Shown here: positions 46,971 to 54,945 of the stretch, piece by piece | How positions within the stretch are numbered: position 1 is the first letter of the stretch | Layout of the letters: each line of letters starts with the position of its first letter | Assembly: GCA_002298145.1 (NCBI GenBank) | Contig: DBMP01000025.1 | Span: 226,616-290,615 of the forward strand | Length of the DNA: 64,000 nucleotides | Origin: Spartobacteria bacterium UBA695 | Lineage (GTDB): Bacteria; Verrucomicrobiota; Verrucomicrobiia; Chthoniobacterales; Chthoniobacteraceae | Direction: 5' to 3' | Program-made: the position numbers and the translations under genes | Notes under the pieces: model-generated | What the model was told of the DNA's origin: nothing | What the model saw: only the letters and a program-made list of their open reading frames with translations | Databases searched by the model: none

Positions 46971-47882
46971 TCAGCCGTTTTGCCGGAATTCCAGCGGCGT
47001 CATCCCGCTTTCGCGACGGAAAACCTTGGCGAAATGCCCCGGGCTGGCGTAGCCAACCTCCAGGCCGATCTCGATGACACTCCGGTCCGTCTCGCGCAAG
47101 AGGCGGCGCGCTTTGCCCATTCGCTCGCGGATGACATATTGCGAGGGTGAGAGGCCGGTGGTCTGCTTGAAAATGCGCGAAAAATGGAACGGGCTCAGCC
47201 CCGCCTCGCCCGCCATCTGGTCGAGCGAAATTGCCTCCTCCAGATGCGCCTCCACCCACGCCGTTACCTTGCGCAGAGTGAACGCGGGCAGGCCCAGGCG
47301 GCGGGGTTCCTCCTCGTCCCCGGGCAGCGAGTAGGTGCGGATCAGGTGCACCGCGATGGCTTGGGCAATCCCCTGGACAAAGAGCGGGCTGGCCGGGCCC
47401 CGGGCGGTCAGTTCGCCGCGAAGCTGCTCCAGGAGCGCCTCCAGAACGGGATCGCGCCCGCCGGAAATCTCGCGCAGCAAAGCGCTTTTCATGGCCCGGC
47501 CAAACACCTCCCGGTAAGCCCGGGCGAAGATCGGCAACCCGATAAAAACCCGCATCGAGCTGAACGGCTCCTCCCCGATCACCTTCCAGCGCACTTCGTA
47601 AGGCGTGCGCGAGGTGGTGATGAAAAATTCGTTTTCGTTGAGCGTGTAGGACCACCACTCGCCGCCCAAGTCCCGCTCGGCGAACTCGGCCCGGCCCGAG
47701 AGTTTCCAGAAAATCGCGGGCTCGGCCACGGCGGGAACGATGACGCTCTGTTCGCAATCGGTCAGCGTGTAGATCTCCACCAGCAGGTCCTTCCACGCCT
47801 CGCCGGTGCCGGATTGCACCACGCTCCCCGGACTGTGGCGGGAGAATTCCTCGGCACGAATCGGATCGGGTGGCAGCGCCAT
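46971..47882 (-). CDS. AraC family transcriptional regulator
   Basis: A 303-residue regulator. The N-terminal half (residues 1-195) is a sensory domain without a recognised ligand motif (VEIYTLTDCEQSVIVPAVAE; WWSYTLNENEFFIT). The C-terminal double HTH is clear: EAISLDQMAGEAGLSPFHFSRIFK and RSVIEIGLEVGYASPGHFAKVF, with the usual MTPLEFR end. It starts 3 bp after the stop of the heptosyltransferase gene on the same strand, so it is the last gene of a long leftward operon, an unusual place for an AraC regulator. Confidence 0.9.
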   Translation of the reverse strand: MALPPDPIRAEEFSRHSPGSVVQSGTGEAWKDLLVEIYTLTDCEQSVIVPAVAEPAIFWKLSGRAEFAERDLGGEWWSYTLNENEFFITTSRTPYEVRWKVIGEEPFSSMRVFIGLPIFARAYREVFGRAMKSALLREISGGRDPVLEALLEQLRGELTARGPASPLFVQGIAQAIAVHLIRTYSLPGDEEEPRRLGLPAFTLRKVTAWVEAHLEEAISLDQMAGEAGLSPFHFSRIFKQTTGLSPSQYVIRERMGKARRLLRETDRSVIEIGLEVGYASPGHFAKVFRRESGMTPLEFRQNG

Positions 47883-47885
47883 GGG

Positions 47886-48854
47886 TTAGCCTCCGATGAG
47901 CGTCGCCACGTGGGCGGCGACGGTCTTGATGTCCGGCGCGGCCAGCGGCTTGCCGGTCGCGGGCCCCTCGCGCAGTTCACGGGCTTGGAAGAGGGTGCGG
48001 TCTTTCAAAATCCAGGCTTCCGGACGGTACGGCCCGACCAGGCGCGGATCGCTCCAGGTGTGGATGGAGAGCAAATGGGGCGTCAACGCGGCGGCGATGT
48101 GCATCGGGCCGCTGTCCACGCTGACGACGAAGCGCGCGTGGCGGATGAGCCAGATCATCTCGGCGATGCTGGTGTGGTTGAGCAGGTTAACCAAGTTCTC
48201 CGGCATCGGGTCGGGCAGCGCGGCATCGGCCCGCCCCGCTAGCACAACCGGGCACGCGAGCGCTTTGGCGAAATCCCCCGCTTGCTCGGCGGTGAGCGAT
48301 TTTCCCTTGCCGCGCGAGAACGGATGGAGCAGCACGTAGCTCCCCTCGGCCAGCTCAAACCCGGCGGGGCGGTTCCCCGGCGGCAGATTCCAGACGAGCG
48401 GTTCGGAGCGCCCGGCTCCCACCTTCGCCGCCAGCTTCAGGCAACGCTCCACAGCGTGTTCGCGCCCGACGTGGGCCACGTCGTCGTAAAAATACCGCGC
48501 CCCCTCGCGGGCATCGGAAAGCCCGGCGAGCCGCCCGCCCCGGGCAAAGCGGCCCATGACGGCGCTGCGCAGGAGCCCCTGGAAATCGAGTACCAAGTCG
48601 CTCCGGTGCCCGGCGCGCAATTTCCGCAGCCAGCGGAGCGTCTTGAGCGGCAAACCGCCAAGCTCGCGCCGGGGAAAAAGCACGACTTCGTCCACGTCGG
48701 GGTTCCCCTCCAGCAGCGGCGACCACTCGGGGTTAACCACCCAGGCCAGCCGGGCCGTAGGCCAGGCGCGCCGCACGAGCGACACCGCCGGTAGCGTGTG
48801 CACGATGTCTCCGAGCGAACTCGGCTTGATGACCAAAATGGATTCCGGTGCCAC
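47886..48854 (-). CDS. GT9 heptosyltransferase (WaaC-like)
   Basis: A 322-residue LPS heptosyltransferase of family GT9. Family marks: ILVIKPSSLGDIVHTLPAVS at residues 6-25, VLDFQGLLRSAVMG, HPFSRGKGKSLTAE, VVLAGRADAALPD and VVSVDSGPMHIAAAL. The VKxSSLGD-type start and length are nearer to WaaC (heptosyltransferase I, which adds the first heptose to Kdo-lipid A) than the GT9 protein at 6130-7236. It supports a Gram-negative envelope with LPS core. It lies 30 bp after the metallophosphoesterase gene. Confidence 0.88.
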   Translation of the reverse strand: MAPESILVIKPSSLGDIVHTLPAVSLVRRAWPTARLAWVVNPEWSPLLEGNPDVDEVVLFPRRELGGLPLKTLRWLRKLRAGHRSDLVLDFQGLLRSAVMGRFARGGRLAGLSDAREGARYFYDDVAHVGREHAVERCLKLAAKVGAGRSEPLVWNLPPGNRPAGFELAEGSYVLLHPFSRGKGKSLTAEQAGDFAKALACPVVLAGRADAALPDPMPENLVNLLNHTSIAEMIWLIRHARFVVSVDSGPMHIAAALTPHLLSIHTWSDPRLVGPYRPEAWILKDRTLFQARELREGPATGKPLAAPDIKTVAAHVATLIGG

Positions 48855-48884
48855 GGGATAATCTTGCGCCCCCCTTGCGCCTCT

Positions 48885-49607
48885 TTAGGCCCCCAGGGCG
48901 AGCCGGTCCGCAAGCCGCTGCGGCAGCCCGGCCTCCACCACCTTGTCCTGGGCGGTGTTGATGTCGTATTCCACCCGGCGCAGCTCGACCAGGTTCTTAT
49001 CGGCGTGGAAGATGCAGTAGGAGGCGTGCCAGTCCCCGTCGCGCGGCTGCCCGACGCTGCCGCCGTTGATGAAATACTTCTTCCCCGGCTCGATCTGGAG
49101 CACGTCGAGCGGCACGGACCGGACGGACTCGTCCCGCACGTAGGCGCGCGGCGAATGGGTATGGCCGAAGAAGCAGAGGTTGGTGAACTGGTAGTTAAAG
49201 CTCGCGGCGGCGTCGAGCTGGTTAAAGACGTAGCCCCACTGGTGCGGGGTATCGAGCGTGGCGTGGACGATGGTGAAGTCCCTCACCTGCCGCACGAGCC
49301 GCAGCTTGGAGAGCCATGCTTTATCCTCCTCGGGCAGGTGGGCGCGGGTCCAGCGGATCGCCGTGTCGGCCAGGGGGTTGAAGTTCTCTTTGTTATCGTT
49401 GAGGTAAGCCTGCTCGTCGTGGTTGCCCATCACCACGGGGCAGCCCAGGTTGCGGATGACATCCACGCACTCGTGGGGGTTGGCGTTGTACCCCACGATA
49501 TCGCCCAGACAGACGTGGTGCGTACAGCCGCAGTCCCGTGCATCGGCCAGTACGGCCTGCAGGGCTTCCAAATTGGAGTGAATATCGCCGAAGATTGCAA
49601 AACGCAT
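48885..49607 (-). CDS. Calcineurin-like metallophosphoesterase
   Basis: A 240-residue two-metal phosphoesterase: FAIFGDIHSNLEALQAVL (residues 3-20), CLGDIVGYNANP, VVMGNHDEQAY, IVHATL, FFGHTHSP and FINGGSVGQPRDGD. This is the YfcE/MJ0936-like subgroup; physiological substrates of such stand-alone proteins are usually unknown. It is 23 bp downstream of the TPR-like protein and 30 bp upstream of the heptosyltransferase gene, so it belongs to the leftward ABC-exporter string. Confidence 0.88.
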   Translation of the reverse strand: MRFAIFGDIHSNLEALQAVLADARDCGCTHHVCLGDIVGYNANPHECVDVIRNLGCPVVMGNHDEQAYLNDNKENFNPLADTAIRWTRAHLPEEDKAWLSKLRLVRQVRDFTIVHATLDTPHQWGYVFNQLDAAASFNYQFTNLCFFGHTHSPRAYVRDESVRSVPLDVLQIEPGKKYFINGGSVGQPRDGDWHASYCIFHADKNLVELRRVEYDINTAQDKVVEAGLPQRLADRLALGA

Positions 49608-49630
49608 GGGACCGGAAGGGGGAGGGGCTA

Positions 49631-50398
49631 CTATGGGTTTTTTGTAGGGGGCTTGTAAACTCTTTGCTCGGGGGGGATGGCGAGTTTTTCTTCAACCGCC
49701 GCCAGCCGCTTGAGGAGTGTGGAGGTCCTTTCCACGGGACCCTCGCGGTAGAGCCCCAGGAGCAGTTCGTAGGCCTGGGCCTCGTAGCCGGGGCATTGCG
49801 CCAGCTCGTAGGCGGCGAAGCGCTTCTCATACCCCATGCAATCGGGGAACTGGGCCGCCTTGGTGTAGGCTTCGTAGGCGCCGTAATGGTCATGGAGCTT
49901 GGTCATGAGCACATGGCCCAGGCGGTTGTAGAGCACGAAGCGGTCGGGGTTGTTGCTGACGCCGTCTTCCAGGAACTCGCGGCCCAGCTGCATGTACTCC
50001 CGGGAGGCCTTGACGCGGAGCAGCTGTCGGGGCTGTTTTTCGTCCTGAAGCGCGGCGGCGGCGGCGTCATAAGCCATGTAGTAGGCGGCCATCTCCCAGT
50101 AGACGGTAACGCGCGGCTCCAGGGTGGTAATCTGTTTGTAGAGGAAATGGACCCGGCTCCACTGGGTATTCTCCCAGGCGTCGTTGGCCTGGAGCGCCAG
50201 GATATCGGCGATGACCCCTCGGAACCCGCTCAACGCCGCCAGGAAGGCCCCCTGCCCGATCTGTTCGCGCAGGGAGATATTCAGCTTCGCCCCGTGGAAA
50301 AACGCGGCGCGATGCGCTTCGCCGATCCGCTGTTCCAGAGGGAACTTCGCGGCTCCGAAAGCAAGGAGCAGGAGCAAGATGGCGGCGACCCGTTTCAC
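49631..50398 (-). CDS. Membrane-anchored TPR-like protein with ABC-2 exporter
   Basis: A 255-residue protein with a hydrophobic N-terminus (VAAILLLLLAFGAAKFP), which is an anchor or signal peptide. The rest is helical with TPR-like pairs (LNISLREQIGQGAFLAALSG; VHFLYKQITTLEPRVTVYWE; RFVLYNRLGHVLMTKLHDH; YGAYEAYTKAAQFPD). No catalytic motif. The start is GTG at 50398 in a GTGA overlap with the permease stop, indicating translational coupling to the ABC-2 transporter. It may act as a periplasmic partner of that exporter. Confidence 0.75.
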   Translation of the reverse strand: MKRVAAILLLLLAFGAAKFPLEQRIGEAHRAAFFHGAKLNISLREQIGQGAFLAALSGFRGVIADILALQANDAWENTQWSRVHFLYKQITTLEPRVTVYWEMAAYYMAYDAAAAALQDEKQPRQLLRVKASREYMQLGREFLEDGVSNNPDRFVLYNRLGHVLMTKLHDHYGAYEAYTKAAQFPDCMGYEKRFAAYELAQCPGYEAQAYELLLGLYREGPVERTSTLLKRLAAVEEKLAIPPEQRVYKPPTKNP

Positions 50399-51315
50399 AG
50401 TTCCTTTTTGGCGAAGGTAAAGTAAGCCACGCAGGTATACACCGCGATGTAGAGGAACCCGAGCCCGCAGGTGTGCAGGAAGATGGGCAGCGGGATGGCG
50501 TTACCGGCGACGATATCGTCGGTCAGGTTAAAGAGCTGGAGATCCGGGAAGAGCAGCGCGACCACGGCCACGGTAGCCTTGGCCACGAAGCCGCCCCCGC
50601 CGCTCAGGCAGTAATCCCGAGCCATCGGCACCAGGTGGCCGATCAGGTAGACGGCCACGGAGATCACCACGGTAAAGATGTACGAGCTGGCAAAGGTGGA
50701 GATAAAGAGCGTCAAGGCCGCGAAGATGGCCGCCTTCAGGTAGATGGCGATGATCCCGGCGACGAGCGCGCTGCTGAACGTGCCCGCGTAAACCCCTTTG
50801 AGCGCCTCGGCGAGCGCGGCCGGGTTGCCGCCCAGCTCATGCCGCAGCCCGGCGACGACGAATTGCTCCTTGGCAAAGAGGACCACGGAGAACATCGCCC
50901 CCATGATCACCGTGGAAACGGCCAGGAGCAGCAGCACGCCGCAGAGTTTCCCCAGCAGGTACTCGAACCGGGGCACGGGCTTGGCGAGAATGGTGTAAAG
51001 GGTGCGGTCCTCGATGTCCTTGGGCAGCAGCATGGCCGTGGCCAGCACGGAGAGCAGCCAGGTGAAGATCGACATGGCCCCGAGCGAGACGTCTTTGATG
51101 ACCTGGAATTGCAGCTCGGGCCGGATGAAGTCCATGAAGCAGGAGCAGCCGATCAGGACGAGCGCGAAGACGATCAGGAAATAAAAGACCTTCTGCCGGA
51201 TCAAATCGAGCAGCGTATTGGCGGCCAGGGCCCCGATGCGCACCAGGGAAAAAGCGCGGTGCCGGGCCAAGGAAGCGGCGGCGGGGGTGGAAAGGGTCGT
51301 GGGTGAGTCACTCAT
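50395..51315 (-). CDS. ABC-2 type transporter permease
   Basis: A 306-residue integral membrane protein with about six hydrophobic segments (KVFYFLIVFALVLIGCSCF; GAMSIFTWLLSVLATAMLLP; VLLLLAVSTVIMGAMFSVVL; AAIFAALTLFISTFA; YIFTVVISVAVYLIGHLV; GLGFLYIAVYTCVAYF). The DIEDRTLYTILAKPVPRFEYLLGK loop after the second segment is characteristic of NatB/ABC-2 permeases. It overlaps the ATPase gene by ATGA upstream and the TPR-like gene by GTGA downstream. Substrate unknown. Confidence 0.88.
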   Translation of the reverse strand: MSDSPTTLSTPAAASLARHRAFSLVRIGALAANTLLDLIRQKVFYFLIVFALVLIGCSCFMDFIRPELQFQVIKDVSLGAMSIFTWLLSVLATAMLLPKDIEDRTLYTILAKPVPRFEYLLGKLCGVLLLLAVSTVIMGAMFSVVLFAKEQFVVAGLRHELGGNPAALAEALKGVYAGTFSSALVAGIIAIYLKAAIFAALTLFISTFASSYIFTVVISVAVYLIGHLVPMARDYCLSGGGGFVAKATVAVVALLFPDLQLFNLTDDIVAGNAIPLPIFLHTCGLGFLYIAVYTCVAYFTFAKKEL

Positions 51316-52151
51316 TTCGTCACCTCCAGGAAGAAGCGTTCCAGCGGGGCGTGGGGTTTACTTTTTTCAACCAAGCGCGCGCCACACGCCGCGGCCTCGG
51401 CCTCGAAGCGGGCCAGCAGCTCAGGCGAGGCGTTCTCGAAGATCAGCTGGGTCTGGTTTTCGATGGCCACGAGTTTGTCCAGCTCCCCTTCGCAGACGAG
51501 GCGGCCCTTGTGGAGAATGCCCACGCGGTCGCACACCTCCTGCACCTGGCCGAGCAGGTGGGAGCAGAGCAGCACGGTGATGCCCCGCGCCTTGAATTGC
51601 AAAATCAGGTCCCGGATATCGCGCGAACCGGCCGGGTCAACGCCCGCCGTCGGCTCGTCGAGCACCAGCAGGCGCGGCTCCTGGATGAGCGCCTGGGCCA
51701 GGCCGATGCGCTGGAGCATTCCCTTGGAAAAGCCCCCGAGGCGGCGGTGCTCGGCGTCCTCCAGCCCGACGACGGCGAGCAGCTCGTGCACGCGGTCCCG
51801 GAGGGCCTGCCCGCCCATGCCGCAGAGCCGCCCGTAGAAGCGGAGCGTCTCGCCCGCGGTCAGGAATTTGTAAAAATAGGGGTTCTCCGGCAGGTAGCCG
51901 ACCTCCTCGTGGCTCTCCACGCGGGTCGAGTCGCGGCCAAAAATCCGCGTCGTGCCCGAGGTGGCGCTCACCAGGCCGAGCAGGATCTTCATCGTCGTGC
52001 TCTTGCCCGAACCGTTCGGCCCGAGGAGCCCGTAGACCTGCCCCGGCTCGACGGAAAGCGAGAGATCGTGGACGGCCACCACCCGCTCCCGCTTGAACGG
52101 GATGGGGTAGACCTTGGTTAAGTTCCGAATCGAAATGGCGGGTTCAGACAT
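51312..52151 (-). CDS. ABC transporter ATP-binding protein
   Basis: A 279-residue cytoplasmic ATPase of the ABC-2/NatA class. Walker A GLLGPNGSGKSTTMKIL (near residue 39), Q-loop VGYLPENPYFY, signature LGGFSKGMLQRIGLAQAL, Walker B LLVLDEPTAGVDP, and H-loop LLCSHLL are all intact. The C-terminal extension (VAIENQTQLIFENASPELL) is seen in related exporters. The ATGA overlap with the permease shows they form one transporter, exporting an unknown substrate (NatA, lantibiotic or gliding-type transporters are relatives). Confidence 0.94.
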   Translation of the reverse strand: MSEPAISIRNLTKVYPIPFKRERVVAVHDLSLSVEPGQVYGLLGPNGSGKSTTMKILLGLVSATSGTTRIFGRDSTRVESHEEVGYLPENPYFYKFLTAGETLRFYGRLCGMGGQALRDRVHELLAVVGLEDAEHRRLGGFSKGMLQRIGLAQALIQEPRLLVLDEPTAGVDPAGSRDIRDLILQFKARGITVLLCSHLLGQVQEVCDRVGILHKGRLVCEGELDKLVAIENQTQLIFENASPELLARFEAEAAACGARLVEKSKPHAPLERFFLEVTK

Positions 52152-52217
52152 GGAAGTGAAAAAAGGATCGTCAAACCTGGAAGATAGCAGATTGCGCGCT
52201 TTTGGCTTCTTTTGCCT

Positions 52218-52502
52218 TCATTTTCCGAGAGCGAACCCGTGCCCCGGCAACAAAATGGGGATGCCGCCCTGCACGGGGTAGCCCACCCGGCCATCCTCGC
52301 GGACCAGTACGGCCTCAAGCGGCAAGGAGGGGTCCCACTGGGGCGCTGTGGCGGGGACAGAGAGCGCCCCCTCGCGGCGAAGCGCCTCCAGCCCGGCCAG
52401 CACTTCGGCAGAGGCCAGGGCCAGGCGCTGACCGCTCTCGGGGCAGCGCAGAAGTTCTAGAAACAGGGGAACCATGGTTAGGGGGAAAGCTTTATACGCC
52501 AT
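52218..52502 (-). CDS. Trm112/UPF0434-like small protein
   Basis: A 94-residue protein. FLELLRCPESGQRLAL and VGYPVQGGIPILLPGHG correspond to the ends of YcaR/UPF0434 and Trm112 proteins (CP-x-C ... YPI-x-GIP). The second metal-binding Cys and the second CxxC are absent here; the protein has one Cys only. I placed the start at ATG 52502 because GGGAGG stands at proper distance; an ATG at 52475 would remove nine residues. It lies 22 bp after thiD. Likely a small partner protein; role unknown. Confidence 0.7.
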   Translation of the reverse strand: MAYKAFPLTMVPLFLELLRCPESGQRLALASAEVLAGLEALRREGALSVPATAPQWDPSLPLEAVLVREDGRVGYPVQGGIPILLPGHGFALGK

Positions 52503-52524
52503 CAGGCCGCCTCCCGGCAACCCC

Positions 52525-53316
52525 TTATGCACCAACAAAGCCCCCGTGGTTGAGCGCCTCGACGCCATCCCAGCGGCACGATCCGGCGATGGCCCGGGTG
52601 ACGAACGCCTTGGCCTCGGCCACGGCCACCCGAAGCTCCAGCCCGCGCGCCAGCCCGGCGGCAATGGCGGCGGAAAGGGTGCAGCCGGTGCCGTGGGTGG
52701 AGACACCCGCGACGCGCTCGGCAGCAAAGACCTCCGACTCCCCGTTCGGGGTGACGAGGACATCCGCAGCCTCCCCCTTGAGGTGCCCGCCTTTGATCAA
52801 AAACGCGCAGCCGTACTGGCCGCTAAGCACCCGGCCCGCCTCGGTCATTTCCTTGAGCCCGGCCACGGGGCGCCCCAGGAGCGCGGTGGTCTCGGCCAGG
52901 TTGGGCGTTACCAGGCGCGCCAGCGGGAGGATGCGCTCCCGGACGCTCTCAGCCGCCGCCGGTTCCAGGAGCGGCGTGCCGCTGGTAGCGACCATTACGG
53001 GATCGACCACCAGGGCCTCGGGACGCACTTTCTCCAGCTCCCAGGCCACGGCCTCCACGATGCCCTGGGAATGGAGCATCCCCGTTTTTAGCGCCGCCAC
53101 GGGGAAGGTCTCAAAGCACATCCGGATCTGCTCGGCCACCACCTCGGGCGGCAGCGTAGCGATGGAGCCGACCCGCCCGGGGACCTCCGCCACCACACAG
53201 GTCACGGCGGTCAGGCCATAGACGCCGAGCGCGGAGAACGTTTTCAAATCGGCCTGGGCCCCGGCTCCGGCACTGCAATCGGAACCAGCGATGGAAAGGG
53301 CGACGGGAATGGTCAT
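52525..53316 (-). CDS. thiD: Hydroxymethylpyrimidine/phosphomethylpyrimidine kinase
   Basis: Phosphorylates HMP and HMP-P in thiamin synthesis. Ribokinase-fold, 263 residues: ALSIAGSDCSAGAGAQADLK, FSALGVYGLTAVTCVVAEVP, VVDPVMVATSGTPLLE, LIKGGHLKGEA and the anion-hole motif STHGTGCTLSAAIAAGLARG. Gln replaces the usual Gly in SAGAGxQADLKTF-type start only as in many ThiD proteins. No other thiamin gene is close and no TPP riboswitch is apparent before it. It is divergent from apaG and leads the leftward gene string. Confidence 0.94.
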   Translation of the reverse strand: MTIPVALSIAGSDCSAGAGAQADLKTFSALGVYGLTAVTCVVAEVPGRVGSIATLPPEVVAEQIRMCFETFPVAALKTGMLHSQGIVEAVAWELEKVRPEALVVDPVMVATSGTPLLEPAAAESVRERILPLARLVTPNLAETTALLGRPVAGLKEMTEAGRVLSGQYGCAFLIKGGHLKGEAADVLVTPNGESEVFAAERVAGVSTHGTGCTLSAAIAAGLARGLELRVAVAEAKAFVTRAIAGSCRWDGVEALNHGGFVGA

Positions 53317-53428
53317 GACGCGGCAACGTAGCGACCCGCCCCTCTCGCCGCAAGCCCCGCGAAAAATCTGCCGGGATTATCACTGGAAAACGCCCGGCTC
53401 CGAGTCCATATTGACGCGGATTTTAACC

Positions 53429-53815
53429 ATGACATCCTTTCGTCAACTCGAGTCGCTCCGTGTCACACTCGACAAACTGGTGTACATGCCCAAGCTGGAG
53501 ACCCCGGCGGAACGGCCCCACCCCTTTGCCTACTACCTGACGATTGAAAACCGTTCAGAGGAGACCGTCACCATCCGGGGCCGCAAATGGGTCGTCACCG
53601 ACGAAAAGGGGAACCGGATCGTCATCGAGGGGGACGGCGTGGTGGGCAAAACGCCCCGCCTGGAGCCGGGCGACCATTTTTCCTATCACTCCTACCACGT
53701 CGTGGCGACCGACAGCGTGGCCGAGGGGGCGTTTTTCGGCTCCAGCGAATCGGGCGAGCCGGTGGCGACGCTCATTCCCCGCTTCGAGATGAAGATCCCC
53801 CGGGGACCAGAGTAA
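53429..53815 (+). CDS. apaG: ApaG domain protein
   Basis: A 128-residue immunoglobulin-like fold protein of the ApaG/CorD family. Conserved parts: FAYYLTIENRSEETVTIRGR, WVVTDEKGNRIVIEGDGVVG (phosphate-binding-like GxGVVG loop), PRLEPGDHFSYHSYHVV, GAFFGS and IPRFEMKIP. The ATG at 53429 is chosen since the frame upstream is antisense to thiD. ApaG proteins have unclear roles; in some bacteria they are linked to Ap4A metabolism and metal resistance. Confidence 0.92.
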   Translation: MTSFRQLESLRVTLDKLVYMPKLETPAERPHPFAYYLTIENRSEETVTIRGRKWVVTDEKGNRIVIEGDGVVGKTPRLEPGDHFSYHSYHVVATDSVAEGAFFGSSESGEPVATLIPRFEMKIPRGPE

Positions 53816-53822
53816 CCCGCGC

Positions 53823-54866
53823 CTATTTTTGGGCGGAAATCTGGTCAAAGACCCCGCCGTCAGCAAAGTGGACATCCAGTGCCTGCTTCCAGCTTCCCGC
53901 GATCTCCTCGATGGTCAGCAGTTTGAGGGCGGGGAACTCGGCTTGGTGCTTTTGCAGCACCGCAGAGGAACGCGGCCGGAAGTGGTGCCGGGCGGCAATC
54001 TCCTGGCCTTCGTCGCTAAAGTGATACCGCAGGTATTCCTCGGCCAGCTTGCGGGTGCCGTGCCGGTCTACGACGGTATCGACCACCGCCACGGGCACCT
54101 CCGCGAGCACGCTCACCGAGGGCACGACGACCTCGAATTTATCCGCGCCCAGTTCGGCGATAGCCAGCTGGACTTCGTTCTCAAAGGTCAGAAGCACGTC
54201 GCCGATGCCCCGTTGTGCAAAGGTGGTCGTCGCCCCGCGCCCGCCAGTGTCCAGCACCGGGACGTTGGCAAAGAGCGCCTTCACGAATTCCCGTGCCTTG
54301 GTTTTATCGCCGCCGCCCGCCTGCAAGGCGTACCCCCAGGCGGCGAGGTAGCTGTAGCGGCCGTTGCCGGAGGTTTTGGGGTTCGGGATGATCACCTGCA
54401 CGCCCTGGCGCACGAGGTCGGGCCAGTCTTTGATCCCCTTCGGGTTGCCCTTCCGCACGAGGAAGAAAATGGTGGAGGTAAACGGGGCGGCGTTGTCGGG
54501 GAGCTTTTGCGTCCAGTCTGCGGCGAGCAGTTTTTTGTCGGCGATGGCGTCGATGTCCGTGCTCTGGTTCATCGTGACGACATCCGCCTCCAGCCCGTCA
54601 ATGACGGCCCGGGCCTGCTTGCTGGAGCCGCCGTGGGACTGGTTGATCGTCAGCGGGCCGCCGCCCTGGGCTTTCCAATGCGCCTCAAAGGCCGGGTTAA
54701 ATTCCCGGTAAAACTCCCGCGTCACATCGTAGGAAACATTGAGCAAAGAGACGGGGGCCGCCGCTTCGCCGGGAGTCACCGCCAGAACCGCAAGCGCGGC
54801 GGCGAACAGAGCCGGAACAGCACGGCGCAACGGGCGCGCCACCAGATGGGAGCGAAAAGTAGTCAT
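53823..54866 (-). CDS. Sulfate-binding periplasmic protein, orphan
   Basis: A 347-residue ABC-importer substrate-binding protein of the Sbp/CysP class. A signal peptide (residues ~12-37, ending GEAAA) precedes VSLLNVSYDVTREFYREFNP, INQSHGGSSKQARAVIDGLE, ADVVTMNQSTDID, IIPNPKTSGNGRYSYLAAWG and VLLTFENEVQLA. These contact sulfate or thiosulfate in the family. No CysT/CysW/CysA genes adjoin; the neighbours are apaG and a YhaM-like gene. A TACC-N9-GGTA sequence stands 15 bp before the start and may regulate it with sulfur status. Confidence 0.9.
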   Translation of the reverse strand: MTTFRSHLVARPLRRAVPALFAAALAVLAVTPGEAAAPVSLLNVSYDVTREFYREFNPAFEAHWKAQGGGPLTINQSHGGSSKQARAVIDGLEADVVTMNQSTDIDAIADKKLLAADWTQKLPDNAAPFTSTIFFLVRKGNPKGIKDWPDLVRQGVQVIIPNPKTSGNGRYSYLAAWGYALQAGGGDKTKAREFVKALFANVPVLDTGGRGATTTFAQRGIGDVLLTFENEVQLAIAELGADKFEVVVPSVSVLAEVPVAVVDTVVDRHGTRKLAEEYLRYHFSDEGQEIAARHHFRPRSSAVLQKHQAEFPALKLLTIEEIAGSWKQALDVHFADGGVFDQISAQK

Positions 54867-54881
54867 CGTGCGGATTATATA

Positions 54882-54898
54882 TACCCATTGAGTAGGTA
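54882..54898. promoter_or_regulatory. Imperfect palindrome upstream of sulfate-binding protein
   Basis: TACCCATTGAGTAGGTA has outer arms TACC and GGTA, with internal partial symmetry, 15 bp before the start codon. AT-rich sequence (TTATATAT) adjoins it, so it overlaps the likely promoter. It could be the site of a sulfur-responsive regulator. Identity unknown. Confidence 0.4.
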
Positions 54899-54945
54899 GT
54901 CTATAAGATTATTCGACGACACGCGGATTTTGAAAACACGAGGGC

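Noticed and set aside
53317..53428. Possible TPP riboswitch before thiD
   Set aside because: The 112-bp gap is too short with apaG divergent, and no THI-box sequence (CTGAGA) is seen.
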